Positions 45,225 to 45,928 of a stretch of DNA of 45,928 bases are shown piece after piece. Each line of letters starts with the position of its first letter. Position 1 is the stretch's first letter. A program made the position numbers and the translations under genes. The stretch is from Amphimedon queenslandica. Taxonomy: Eukaryota; Porifera; Demospongiae; Haplosclerida; Niphatidae. The stretch spans positions 33,107 to 79,034 of the forward strand of contig NW_003546256.1 of assembly GCF_000090795.2 (NCBI RefSeq), read 5' to 3'. Under the pieces are notes generated by a model. That model ran no database searches. It had not been told where the DNA came from and saw only the letters and a list, made by a program, of their open reading frames with translations.

Positions 45225-45928
45225 ATGAAGGTATTATTTGCAAGTCTTGTACTCATTGCAATTTTTGGAGCAACATTTGCTCAAGAATCTCATGGTGATG
45301 GATATGTTAGAGGAAGACCATATGGACAAGGACCATATGGAAGACCTTCACATGAACGATCTTATTCACGAGAACACAGTGTAAAACAAGGTAGTGGCTA
45401 TCATTCTGGATATCCACCATGTAAGCTATGTCAAATTTAATCAGTAAATGTATCAATTTTTGTTTATTCTAGACAAGGTTGTGTGCCCTAAGCTTTCTGA
45501 CCCTAAGGATGGTAGTGTGAAAGTCAGTGGCCGTTATCCTGGACAGAAAGCTACCTATTCCTGTAATGAAGGATTCCAATTGGTTGGATTTGCTACAAGA
45601 TCATGCTCACGTAGTGGTAAATGGTCAGGAGAAGCACCAATCTGCAAACGTGAGTTATTACCACTAGAATAATATAATGTTATAATGTCATCATTTAGGT
45701 GTCAATTGTGGTCCATTGCCTCACATTGCTAATGGAGCTGTATCTATACATCCTGATACTAGATTGGGTAGTACTGCTACATACACTTGCAACAGTGGAT
45801 ACAAATTAGTTGGTGATGATACAAGGACTTGTCTAGCTACCAAAAAGTGGTCAGGACAAGAACCAAGTTGCATGCGTAAGATATACCAACAGGAAAAATA
45901 AGTATTTTTATATTTTTATATTATGCTA
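45225..45928 (+). CDS. Sushi-domain secreted protein, paralogue of 41505-44725 (3' partial)
   Basis: Exon 1 (45225-45420) encodes a clear signal peptide, MKVLFASLVLIAIFGATFAQ, and a Gly/Tyr/His/Arg-rich linker with RPYGQGPYGRP. Exons 2 (45473-45649) and 3 (45699-45875) encode sushi modules that match modules 1 and 2 of the upstream gene; exon 3 and its flanking intron end are almost identical to 41959-42135. Same phase-1 exon layout and same TATA position. The gene continues past the window edge, so the number of modules is unknown. Tandem duplication with recent divergence or gene conversion explains the similarity. Confidence 0.92.

Overview
The window looks like nuclear DNA of an early-branching animal, most likely a demosponge close to Amphimedon. 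It is AT-rich, nearly every gene is split by many short (about 45-100 bp) GT-AG introns, and genes are packed head-to-head or tail-to-tail with gaps of 40-300 bp. Products are animal proteins: a plasma-membrane Ca2+ ATPase with a calmodulin tail, HCF, PTPDC1-like phosphatase, CCDC57, and an NPAT-like LisH protein. Beside them are families I associate with sponges: a PDZ-Kelch protein with an unnamed N-terminal region, and a divergent SLC15-like transporter. The species is inferred from style and family content, not proven.

Layout: 3-3075 (+) PDZ-Kelch protein, 5' end outside the window; 3174-7223 (-) CCDC57 homologue; 7409-8799 (+) small NPAT-like LisH protein; 8915-11469 (+) unrecognised coiled-coil protein; 11508-12801 (-) proline racemase/hydroxyproline dehydratase family enzyme with a Cys/Cys pair; 13089-16589 (+) PTPDC1-like phosphatase; 16958-25807 (-) very long coiled-coil protein, whose 2.2-kb intron holds a single-exon transporter gene on the other strand (21589-23445); 25910-29888 (+) compact HCF; 31064-40764 (+) PMCA; 41505-44725 (+) secreted protein with 13 sushi domains; 45225 to the window end (+) the start of a sushi paralogue. 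I checked exon phases by hand: the exon sums of the PMCA (1256 aa), HCF (638 aa), racemase (344 aa), phosphatase (533 aa), NPAT-like (300 aa), coiled-coil (505 aa) and sushi (846 aa) models are all multiples of three with a proper stop.

Non-coding content: a roughly 180-bp intronic repeat family carrying a perfect palindrome (three tandem units at 5745-6285, two at 14989-15365, fragments elsewhere); two MITE-like elements, one of which carries tRNA-like boxes and supplies a splice donor; many pyrimidine microsatellites lying directly against 3' splice sites; and a very frequent TGTACATG-type palindrome.

Functional links: HCF and NPAT act together on histone genes in vertebrates and both lie here about 17 kb apart. 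The PMCA ends in a class I PDZ ligand. The two sushi genes are a recently duplicated pair with matching promoters. The best leads are the intact Cys/Cys active site of the racemase-like enzyme, the compact HCF, the sponge intron exactly at vertebrate PMCA splice site C, the transposon-made splice donor, and the PDZ-Kelch protein with its unnamed N-terminus.
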